This document shows positions 12,407 to 22,405 of a DNA stretch of 64,000 nt, piece by piece. The notes beneath the pieces are model-generated. The model ran no database searches. It was not told where the DNA came from and saw only the letters and a program-made list of their open reading frames with translations. Every line of letters starts with the position of its first letter. Position 1 is the stretch's first letter. Location of the stretch: the NCBI GenBank assembly GCA_029224185.1, contig CM055205.1, positions 9,891,636 through 9,955,635 on the forward strand, in the 5' to 3' direction. The DNA comes from Karalla daura. Taxonomy: Eukaryota > Chordata > Actinopteri > Chaetodontiformes > Leiognathidae. Made by a program: the position numbers and the translations under genes.

Positions 12407-13475
12407 AAGGAAAGATAAAGAGGCATGGACACGTGTGGGAGAGGCGTTTGCGTCACGGTGGCATTTACAGCGGCCTCGGTGGCGAAGGCGGCCGTGGTTT
12501 CATAAGTGGTTACGAGGGAGTTGGTGACCTGAGAGAAAAGTGACAGAACTGGTGCAACAGTGACGACTAGTGACGCCCAGAGCCCGGCACCAGCACACGC
12601 ACAGGCACGGAGACGCTGTCAAGTCATCTGCTCTCACACTCTCTTCCACCAGGGCTTTGATTTGCAGAAGGGGGATAGTGGCCCATCACAAGTGGGGAAA
12701 GGTGGGAAAACTGGCAAAGTCCAGCGAAACAGCCCAGTTGCAGGAAGGTAAAGCCTTTTTTGGGGTGGGCTTGAAACCCGCTCTCGGTCCACCTTTGCAG
12801 AGTGCCATCTCGTAAATAATGGAGTGGGCGTAAGGTGAGTGTCAGACTGTGACCCTGCCGCTCTCTACGGGGACTGCAGCAGTAGCAGCAGTGGCAGCAG
12901 TGGCGGCAGCAGCAGCAGCAGCAGCAGCAGCAGCCAGTGAATCAGGCACAGTCTAAATGAGTGTGACAGCTCAGCTAAAGGCAGTCTGCTGAAGCAGCAC
13001 GAGGCAGCGCGGCAGCCCCAGAGCGCGGCTACGCCGGCACGCAGGGGCCGAGCCGCAGCCACAGCCACAGCTAGAGAGCACAGCTAGGCAGCAGAGGCAG
13101 CAGGAGGAGGAAGAGGAGGAGGAGGAGGAGGAGGAGGAGGAGCAGCAGGGAGATAATCAAAGAGAGACTCTGTCTGAAGAGCAACCCTGGATGTGTTTGT
13201 TGTCCTGCTAACTGGCCAAAACACTGCGATACAGAGGAGGAACTCTCCTTACACCCTGTGTTGTCGTTTTGTTTTTTTTCGGTTCCCTATATAACCGACT
13301 ACTGACTCTCAGTTTTTGTTCACTTTTCTTTAACTGAGCTGTGAGCAAACGTTCATATGGACGACCTCCACGAGCGTATGAATGTTTTATTTCCATTCAA
13401 CTCCCACAGATGAAACGGAGAGCAAGGGATTATCTGTTTAGCACAGACTTTGGATCAGATGTTCCTTGTGCAGGG

Positions 13476-13538
<63 letters not shown>

Positions 13539-14159
13539 CTATGTGCGCTGGGTGTGTTCGGGGGTTCAGTTGTTCCTGCCAGTGGGAGAGTGGTCAGCTA
13601 GTGAATGTGAGCTAAGACTAATATTAACACCCCCCGGGTGTGTTGACCCCGAGTAACCAGCCTCTGTGAGCAGGATCCCCAGCACTGGCTCTGTCTCTGA
13701 GCTCTGAGCCGCTCCATACAATCAGGATAACTCTCCCTAAAGCTCGACTCAGGCTTTATTACTCAGTGATGTATGTTTCTGTGGGGGGGAGGGGGCACCC
13801 ATCAGGAATTCACTCACTCCTCCACATCGTTCCTCACCACTGCCCCGAGTCCTCCTATCCAGCTGTGGACTCTGCATTCTTGAAACCTGCGCGCGTGCAC
13901 TTTCCCAGCTAAGCCTCAAGTCTGTAAAGCGTGGACGCCTCCCACACGGAGCGGCCACTGGAGGCGGCCATGCCTTTAATTGCACATGACTCGGGCGGTC
14001 AATATAGTTCTGACCTTTGACCCGTTGACCCACCCCCCCCCGTGTCATAAACAGGGACACGGGCGACTGAAACCGCTTTCGTGCCAGGCCGTAAACATGT
14101 TTATTCCTGCTGCGTGCGGCCGTCTGTAAGGCTCGCAGAGGGACGGATGCTCTGGGAGG

Positions 14160-14194
<35 letters not shown>

Positions 14195-14406
14195 CTGTGT
14201 CGTACCTGTCCCTGCTGCGGCTGAGCGATGATGATCTGTCCCGGCTGGATGGTGGCGGCTGTCTGCGTGCCGGGCTGCTGGGCCTGCTGCGTGCCCTGCA
14301 CCTGCACGGCTCCGGGCTGCTGCGCCAGGGTGAAGTAGTACTGCACCGGCTCTGCTGGGGCCACCGACTGACGCATCTCCTCCTGAGGACCCCACACACA
14401 CACACG

Positions 14407-14454
<48 letters not shown>

Positions 14455-14883
14455 GAGGGGAGAGGAGAGGGCCTATCAGTCCATTACATCTCCATAAATT
14501 ATTGTTGCAGGTGTAACGGTAGAGGAGTGTGATAAATAACTGATGGGATGCGGCCCCGGGGAGGAGTAACGTAAGCTGGACAGGAGACCTTTTACCAGCT
14601 CCACACTCCTCCACACCGCGTGGAGCCAAGAAGGCGATACGTTTGAACTGTGCCCAACCCGGACAAGCTACGCTAAGAGCGCTACCAAACATTTGTGACT
14701 CCCCTCCGCGCAGTAATGCAGGTGTACTGTGACAGGTATTGATTCATTTAAGTGAGACGCCCTTTCTCTGCGTCCTCCCTCACCCCGGACCTGCCTCTTA
14801 AAAGTGCAGAGTCAGAGAGTGCCGGGAGTCACTGTAACTGGGCACGGTGCAGCAGGTTAGCTGGCCGCTGGCACAGGGAGAGA

Positions 14884-14968
<85 letters not shown>

Positions 14969-17900
14969 CTCAGGTGTAAGAATTGTCAGAAATGGGATTA
15001 GCGGTGCACAGTGCCGGCCTGCGTCCTTTCTGCTTCCTAGCGGACTAACGAGGGGAGGCTTCTTCTCCGTGAGGTTCCTCCGTCACCAGAAGCGTAAACA
15101 CCCCTCTCCCAGCTCCATGACAACACAGCTGAGAGTGTAGGATGTTTACACGCCTGGAGACGGTCTACTTGACGACTAATTTAAATAATCGCACTCCTCC
15201 ATCTGGCACGCTCGCTTTAGACAGGGTGCACCGGTCTCCAAAGTGAAACTTTAAACGTGCTCACCGGGGGACGTTTCTCTCTCTGCCACTGTGTCTTCCT
15301 CTGTCGGCTGTCAGGGGCAATGAGATGCTGCAAACATCCGACTGAAAGCCCCTCGCGTTCTACGGCCCAGCTTCCAGTCAAGGATGTTTACAGCACCTCC
15401 AGGTTGCCAACTCCGGGACGGTAACAGGTTGTGAGCGTGTGGGCGTGTGGGTGAGTCTGTGTGCCGTGGCGGCCGACGCGCGTCTCCCACCTGTCGTTTG
15501 GGCGGCTTCAGGTCGTCGCGCGGCACGATGTCGATCAGGAAGTCAAACTGGTCGAACTTGGTGATGGCCATGGCGATGTCGTTCCTCTGCAGGCACGAGA
15601 GGAGGAGAGGCTCAACTGGTGAGGTCACGCTTATCTATGCTAATTCAATATATGCACCGACCTATATATATATATATATAAACATGTTTGGAGGGCTTAG
15701 GTCAACTCTCCCAGAATAGCCACACAGAGGGGGGAAGGGGACTGTGGAAATGAAGGCGGGTTCCCGGTGGTACAGTACAAAGTATTTGCTTTCATTACTG
15801 AGATCAAAGGAGGAGCGGTTCAGAGCCAAAAACCAAAAGTCAGGGGGAAAGATTGATCACCTGAGTCACATTTTAAACAAAAGCCGGCAAAACATTGGCT
15901 TCTTGTGACTTCTCCAGCTCGATGGCCTGCATGTTTCCAGGTTAAGCAACGGCCAAAATAATCATTAGCCTCAGCTCTGAATAAGTAACGCGGAGGTTCG
16001 GCCACTGCTCCGCACACAAAAAGTCACTGAAACTAATGAAATAATCCCGGCATCGCACTCATAGATCTGCTGGATGTGTGCATGTGATGGGTGGAAATAA
16101 ACAGGGATGTAGCCTTCCTGCCCTCCGCCTCTGCTGCTCGAGCCCTTCCTATATCTACAGCAGTGTGTTGTCTCTGTGGAATTTTCCACAGGATATTGGC
16201 TGTCAGGACCCCCCATTGTGGCCCTCCCTCCACTAGAGCCTATTTTTAGCCGCTTGATTAATATCTGGTAACACCAGGTCACATCTACACTTGTTCTATT
16301 GATGAGCGTTGCCATGGCGATCTCGACCAGCGTGCCCTCCTCACAATAGGACTCGGGATCTGCCTGTGTGTGTGTGAACATGTGGAATGGGAGGAGGGGC
16401 GTCTCGAAAAGAAAAAAAAAAAATCACACATTTGTGACGTTCAACCATCACACGTACTTAATTTAGCCTCCGTGGTGTAAAATGTAATTAGCATGTAAAC
16501 CTCTATTTATAGCATGCAGAGCAGAGTTCAAACAACAAAGAGTGGCACTCTTTGGGGGGAAAAAAAAGGCCTCTGGGTCAAAGATAAGTCAAGGCAACAG
16601 CAGCTGAACAGACTTCCAAACCAGGTCTTCGATATAATACTCTTCAAAGACTGACTGCGATGAAAGCGATTACACTCTTTTCCCCCCGCCGTCCCTTTCT
16701 CTACCTGCGCTGGCCTGCACACACATCCACAGGCTGCTAATCTCTCAGAGGTATGTGAATGGATAAAGTGGACTTAAGGGCTTTCATGTTCTGCTCCGCC
16801 GTTTCCCCCCCTCTTGACGTCCAGGTGAGACGAGCCCTTGTCTGATTTTTCCCAACCATCAGCACGCTCATGTTCTCTGATCCCTCCACCGCCCTCCTCC
16901 TCCTCCTCCTCCTCCTCCTCCTCCTCCTCCTTCTCCTGCTCCTCCTCCCACATCATTCCAGAGTCCATCTTATTTAACTTTGGGACAGCAGGGGAGGCAA
17001 AATGGCACCGCAGGGAAAAGTGGGTCAACGGCACCCGGCTAGCTTTGCTTTCAAAGTCAATGGAGGGAGATAGAGCTAAACAGAGGGACAGTCCTCAAGG
17101 GGATGCTGGTATGGGGCCTCTGCTTGTATATGCACACAGACACAACAAACCAAAAAGGGTCCAGTGATGCAAGGGAGTGGGAGGGTGGGTTAAAAAGGAA
17201 AGAATGTGTAGAAATAGAGGAGGGCTTAAGAAAGTGTAGGTGGACGGGCAGACCGAAGTGACCGATGAGAGGCCTCTCCTGTGGTCCAGTGGAGGACGAT
17301 CCGATGAGGAGGACGGCGTCTCACCTGTAGCGTGCGCCTCTTGTTGTCCTCGGTGTGGATCCACGCTCTGAGGGTGAGCTCTGTGATGAAGATCTGAGCC
17401 GCCTTGGCAAACAGCACCGGGGCCTCGGCGCTGATCATCTGCACGGAGGAGATGGGGAGGTCACAGCTGCTTTAAAGATACACCCCCCCACACCCCCCCA
17501 TCGCCTGAGCAACGTCCACAGGTGCCGCTATGAAATGGGCAATAAATGCACGTGTTTGTTTAGAGAGAGCGCTGGCCCCCAAATCGCTCCTCAAACAGAG
17601 AAAGTGTATTGCTGAGCAGGTGGAGTCGTTATCGCACGCACGTCCTCATTGTTCACACTGCTATTCTTTCATTCCAGTTGAGAGTTATCTTCAAACCTTT
17701 GTCTGGGCCCAAACAACGCCTCTTCATCTGTTTAACCACTGGGCTGCCATTAGGCAGCTGGGGAAACTGCTTAGCTACGACCTCCAACACCAGAACTCTG
17801 GCGACCGGGCGCAGGCGCACAGAACTAGGTGAAATGCACAGAAATGGACTCGGAGAGAGGCCGGTGGTAGCCTAACAGAGCTCACATGCAGCGAAAGCTG

Positions 17901-18832
17901 CTGTGTCAGGCCTGACAGAAGGGTCGTGTCTCCAGATATGTTTGGGATCTCTTGATCTCTTTACCACTTTAAGCCGCTGCTTAACTAAGGGGATCGCGCT
18001 CTTGACACGACACATTGGAGCCACGCACACGCTCAGAGGCGTCCTCGCCGGACACTGTGAGCAGCCCGGTCTGATAATCTGGCCTGACTCTGTCCCGAGC
18101 TCAGCGCTTATAGGAGACCAGTGACTTGCTTCGCTATCAGTTTTGGAAGTCCACCTCATGGTGCTTTAATATGGCTGTGCACAGCCGTCGATGTGTTGAT
18201 GTAAACACATTTGATATCATAATGGACGGCTCTATCGATAGAAACTCTATCTGAAAGCACCAGAACTGATAACACCGTCATCACATGCATTATAGAATAC
18301 GCCCAACGGGCCATTTAACGGGCCCAGAGAGCCACAGAGTGAGAAATTGATGGAGTGCATGAACCGGATTAAAGAACATTATCCACCCGCCTGTGAAGCA
18401 TTACAATCATCAAAGTTTTATACAGAAACAAACTCGGAAATGCATTTTTGACGACCGGCTGGAGGATCGAGCTACACCAACAAACAAAAAAAAAAATCAC
18501 ATGTATGTTTTATGAAAGGAATACAGTGGTGTAGTGTCATGTGCTTTACCTTGACATCTTCATCCAGCTTCATGATTTTCTTGATACGAGCCAGCGGCAA
18601 CTCCTGCACGCGGAAATCCTTCTGGAAATAACGTGTGAGAGACACAGCATAGAGCATTAGGGAGCCGTCCTCATTCCAGCCCGTCGATTGTTAGGTGTAA
18701 CCTGAGCGTCGGCCTGGGGCGGACAAAGCATACCACAGTCAGGTTCCTGATCTCCTCCATGACCCGAGGCCAGAAGGACTGCAGGGTCTGCTGGGCGTCG
18801 CTGCCCCCGGCTCCGAACGCGTCTGCCGACAT
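10778..18832 (-). CDS. nfyc: nfyc: nuclear transcription factor Y subunit gamma
   Basis: NF-YC pairs with NF-YB through a histone fold and, with NF-YA, binds CCAAT boxes in the nucleus. Coding exons in transcript order: 18734-18832, 18550-18621, 17325-17438, 15491-15586, 14206-14382, 12091-12159 (possible cassette), 11554-11712, 11155-11259, 11004-11063, 10778-10897. All have consensus splice sites and together encode 356 residues. Residues about 1-33 (MSADAFGAGG..WPRVMEEIRNLTV) are the N-terminus. About 34-120 form the histone fold (LPLARIKKIMKLDEDVK, MISAEAPVLFAKAAQIF, KFDQFDFLIDIVP). The rest is a Gln-rich activation domain (PVQYYFTLAQQPGAVQVQG, QIIIAQPQQGQ, MQVMQQIITNTGEIQQIP) ending QVTQVSTD. 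Every exon is a multiple of three in phase 0. An acceptor at 18844 shows that the 5' UTR continues in an upstream exon. The first three exons are repeated at 22.4-23.9 kb (false duplication). The fourth intron hosts mir-30e and mir-30c. Confidence 0.96.
12091..12159 (-). CDS. nfyc: nfyc candidate cassette exon (23 residues)
   Basis: Phase-0 exon encoding MLQGATMQQLQQVQVQSQGT plus PIT, ending at a consensus donor (gtaaac). The acceptor ggggccgccag is weak and pyrimidine-poor, and a (UG)n tract lies about 40-90 nt upstream in the transcript (plus 12201-12252). The common mammalian form as I recall it joins QPQQGQ directly to the TTPVTMQV segment, so this exon is probably alternatively spliced. 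Inclusion or skipping both keep frame. Confidence 0.65.
12201..12252. repeat. (AC)n microsatellite upstream of nfyc cassette exon
   Basis: Imperfect (AC)n on plus, (UG)n in the nfyc transcript. It lies about 40 nt upstream of the cassette-exon acceptor. Confidence 0.85.
12356..12407. repeat. (CAA)n trinucleotide repeat in nfyc intron
   Basis: About 17 perfect CAA units, so (UUG)n in nfyc sense. Its apparent coding on either strand is intronic. Confidence 0.9.
12876..13143. repeat. Two trinucleotide arrays, (CAG)n and (GGA)n, in nfyc intron
   Basis: An interrupted CAG/GCA array at 12876-12936, then sequence rich in cagcagaggcagcaggagga leading to a GGA array at 13101-13143. In nfyc sense they read CTG and TCC repeats. 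Both are intronic (between exons 12091-12159 and 14206-14382). Confidence 0.85.
13479..13534. repeat. (GT)n microsatellite
   Basis: 28 perfect GT units within the nfyc intron. Confidence 0.95.
14161..14194. repeat. 34-nt poly-G next to an nfyc splice donor
   Basis: 34 uninterrupted G on plus. In transcript sense it is a 34-nt C-tract beginning about 12 nt into the intron after the donor of exon 14206-14382 (gtacgacacag followed by C). It is the longest homopolymer in the window. Confidence 0.95.
14393..14450. repeat. (AC)n microsatellite abutting an nfyc splice acceptor
   Basis: Imperfect AC repeat on plus. In transcript sense a (UG)n tract ends about 10 nt before the acceptor ggtcctcag of exon 14206-14382, taking the place of a normal polypyrimidine tract. 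Confidence 0.95.
14877..14968. repeat. (GA)n microsatellite
   Basis: About 45 GA units with a few GG interruptions, in the miRNA-bearing nfyc intron about 115 bp from the mir-30c hairpin. Confidence 0.95.
15085..15157 (-). ncRNA. mir30c: mir-30c precursor hairpin
   Basis: The minus strand carries the miR-30c 5p sequence (tgtaaacatcctacactctc, then agc) at 15128-15150. A complementary 3p arm, ctgggagaggggtgtttacg plus ct, is at 15091-15112, with a short loop between. The seed GTAAACA is intact. The precursor has the host orientation and lies in the fourth coding intron of nfyc, matching the mammalian location of mir-30c-1. It is processed from nfyc primary transcript and represses seed-matched mRNAs in the cytoplasm. 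Confidence 0.95.
15322..15400 (-). ncRNA. mir30e: mir-30e precursor hairpin
   Basis: The minus strand carries the miR-30e 5p sequence (tgtaaacatccttgactgga, then ag) at 15371-15392, and the 3p arm ctttcagtcggatgtttgca plus gc at 15327-15348. The arms pair across a loop of about 22 nt. It lies 170 bp 5' of mir-30c in the same nfyc intron, in the same order as in mammals. The 3p arm has the G found in miR-30a-3p rather than the A of human miR-30e-3p. Confidence 0.95.
15587..17324 (-). other. nfyc: nfyc intron 3 (unique copy)
   Basis: Intron between coding exons 3 and 4. It has a (TA)10 at 15662-15681 and a CTC/CCT array at 16895-16930; otherwise it looks unique. No additional exon seen. Confidence 0.75.
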
Positions 18833-19882
18833 CCTCTACCGTGCTGCAAGGACAGAGGGGGGGAGAGGCGACGCACAGGGTTAATGAGCAGCACAGAGAG
18901 CAGAGGCGCGAGGGTGGTGATTCAGACACTCAAGACAGGTCGCTCACAAAGGTCGCGGTAATACGGTGTCGGCCGGGCCTGCGTCCGTGCAGAGCGCTCG
19001 CCCTGCGTGTGTCATTACCACATATCCCCATCACAGCCTGTAATTAGAATACAGTGGGAGCTAAAATAGCGCCCCCGTGGGCTTCTATTCTTGCTCTTGC
19101 GGGATGTTGACATGCCCACAGAGCAACCAGCACGCTCTGCCATTACGGACGGCTCCGTCACCTTCAGCACGCAGCAGCTGTCTCTCCCTGCGAGGGCGAG
19201 CCCATGGCCGCCGGTGACCCCGGGCCCCGGGGGACAATGCCCGAGCCGCGGATCTGGGAGACGTGCACACGACAATCGCCCCCGCCGCATTCCAGCGGCG
19301 CGGCCCGGCCCGCGTCTTGGCCGATAAGATAGACAGGGCAAACACGAGGCGTTGTGTGTGTGTGTGTGTGTGTGTGTGTGCACGCATGTGGACACTAGAC
19401 TCCTACGAGGGGGTCTGACGGGCTGAAAGAGGATCCGGCAGGTTACTATGGCATGCCAGGAATCTGCTGGGGGAATATTGGTCGGCCTGTCTGAGCACGC
19501 AGAGCTCGGAGTGTCTGGATCGCACTCTTTTCACTCTCTCCCTGCCCCGGTGAAAAGATCTGGCAGAAAGGAGAAGAAAAAGAAACAGGGTGGGGGGGGG
19601 GGGGTGTTTGGGTGGGTGAGTGTGTGAGTGAGTAGGTAGGTGGGTGGGTGGGTGCTTGAGTGGTGATGGGGGGGCAGAACAAGAGATGAGTGTGTGGAGC
19701 TACTCAAGAGAGACCGGGTGTGTTTGTGTGCGTAGCTGAGGGAGGGGTGGTGCCTTGTCCAGTTCAGCATTAATCCAGCGCTAAGACAATGTGCCAAGGG
19801 CTCTAACAGGGGGAGGTAAGAGACCAGCAGGGCCGCAGTCAACACTGCTCTGCCAACCAGCTATGTGGGTCAAACGAGACAG

Positions 19883-20000
<118 letters not shown>

Positions 20001-20750
20001 GAGAGTGTGAGAGAGAGAGGGAGAGAGGGAGACATGACAGAACAAAAGCTAAAGAGTGCTAGAGGAACGGCTGGAGGTCCCGTCTAGAGCTGCAAAAACT
20101 AAGCGATCAATCGACAACTGCTACAGAAATCGATGAGTCCATTTGAACGTTGGTAAAGTGTTTCTGAGAGGTTTTTTTTTTTTTTACATTCAGTCAGAAC
20201 GCTCTTTCATGCTATTTAAATGAGAATATTTCCGGTTTCACTGGTCTGCTATGACAACAAACTGAATATGTTTGAGGCTTTTTAAGACTTCATCTGGACC
20301 GTTTTCCACCATATCTACATCTTCAGGAAATATTGCCTTTACCTCTTCAGTTAGAGTTACTAGTAAAACAAGAGGTTTGAGGTTTTGGTCTTAACCCAAT
20401 CAACCTATCGACTACATAAACAGTAATTTGCCACGTTTGTTCGAGCTGACACTTAACTGACAGCAGTTGTCCATCACTCCCAGTGCTCCCTGTGATGTCT
20501 GCAGGGGTGTTGTAGTGGGGTTTTTGGCTCTGGGACCACATCAAGCTTCTTTACTTTGGGCACTTTAAACGCTGCCGTTAATATTTTACACGGACAAGGC
20601 GATCACAGACCATTTGCCTGATTGATTTCTGAAAGGAAGTTACTGAATAATATAGAAGAAGCTGCGCCGCGGCGTCCCGATCTGTCACACAGCTTTTGGA
20701 CAGAGAGAAGCCTAAATCGATGAGACAGAATGGCAGCATGTGAGTGAGAG

Positions 20751-20864
<114 letters not shown>

Positions 20865-21745
20865 CTTCATATAAATCAATCAGGCCGCTCGTAGCCATGG
20901 CGTGCCGGGCTAGTGATTGACCTTGACAATGTCTCCCCTTCTGTGTCTGACGCTCCAGTGTCCAGTTGCATTTCAAGGTTGATTGAAATCCCGCAGTCAC
21001 TAGAACAATCCCAGCATTCCACGGGGCAGGAATGACTGACGGGGAATTGTAGTTTCCTCTGCTCTGCCCGGCGGGTGAACTGACATCTGGCAGCCTTATC
21101 TCACCCCCCCCCCCCCCCCACACACACACACACACCACACACACACCCCACCGCCCCCCCTCCAACACCTTCCTCCTTTCCACAGGCTCTCGAGTGCTTC
21201 ACAGCGGCGTGACCATGCAAACACGGCGGACTAAATGAGAGCGATGAGAGCCGCTGGTTTCCTCCCCAGCGGAACTGCATCTGAACAGCCGTATCAGCAC
21301 TCGATCTTGGTGATCGGTTCACCAACAAGACGACCTTGTGTGTCTGTGCGTGTGTGTGCGTGCGTGCGTGCGCGTGTGCGTGCGCGCCAAGCCCGTGTGT
21401 GGTTCTTCCTCCCCAACTGGCGGCTTGATAAGAAACCATAATTAGGCAATTCACTTCACGGCATTAACCGTCGGGCCAATCACCATGGTAACGACGTGGC
21501 TGGTCCGGAGGAGACGGAGGAGCGCGCATGAGTTCACCCAAACACGCAGCTCCTCCTTCACGCGCTCCTAAATGGAGAGAAAAAAACTGCTGCCTTGACT
21601 TTTTAAAAACACTCGGAGGAGTGTGTGTTGTAATTAAATCACACGTACGCCCCCGACCCCCCCCGACCCCCCCTCTCTCTCTCTCGCTGACCCCGTGACC
21701 TTCAATCTAAACACACAGCTACGCACTAACCACAGCAGCAGAGCG

Positions 21746-21796
21746 AGGGGAGGGGAGGGGAGGGGAGGGGAGGGGAGGGGAGGGGAGGGGAGGGGA
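21746..21796. repeat. (GGGGA)n array, copy A
   Basis: Ten GGGGA units. The copy B equivalent at 26686-26740 has two GGGGGA variants. Confidence 0.9.
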
Positions 21797-22305
21797 AGTC
21801 GATATGCGAGGAGAGATGAGAAAGCAAGTGTAATGAGAAGCAGTTTAACACTGTGAGGGAGGAAGCGGAGGAAACGTACGTGAGGCTTTCGGGCCGGGCC
21901 CCTTCTATGTGGTACCTGCAGAGCGGCCATGCTGCCCCGGGCCCTGTTAGTGAGGAGTTAGCGCGTGAGAGTTGTCTGGTGCACAAGTGCGGAGGCCAGA
22001 TGTCCAGGGCTGACTCCCGCAACACCTTCCACCGGTCCGGGTCAAAGCCAGTCAAACAAATACTCTCAGCGCGGCAATGAAAATCAATTTCGAAACCTCC
22101 CCCCCCCGAAAGCGAATAAATGTCAACGCCGTGAGCGCTTTAAAAGGGTCTGGACGTGGACGCAGACAGAGCAGAAAAAGAGACTGGTGTCGAGATGGGC
22201 TTAATTTGTCTGCGGTGGTCAGTCCAATCTGCCTCGGAGTTTCAGGTCTCTGATCTATAGAAAGCTTTGAAGCGGTGCTCTGAGGTGAACCCGTACTACA
22301 GAATT

Positions 22306-22405
22306 NNNNNNNNNNNNNNNNNNNNNNNNNNNNNNNNNNNNNNNNNNNNNNNNNNNNNNNNNNNNNNNNNNNNNNNNNNNNNNNNNNNNNNNNNNNNNNN
22401 NNNNN
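22306..22405. other. Assembly gap, 100 N
   Basis: Exactly 100 N, the conventional placeholder for a gap of unknown size. The flanking sequences overlap each other by about 4.8-5.0 kb, so the true gap is probably negative: nothing is missing and the contigs should be merged. Confidence 0.98.

Noticed and set aside
13749..14447. Minus-strand open frame of 232 codons with Pro and Cys-Val runs
   Set aside because: Overlaps the real nfyc exon in a different frame and owes its length to poly-C and GT repeats.
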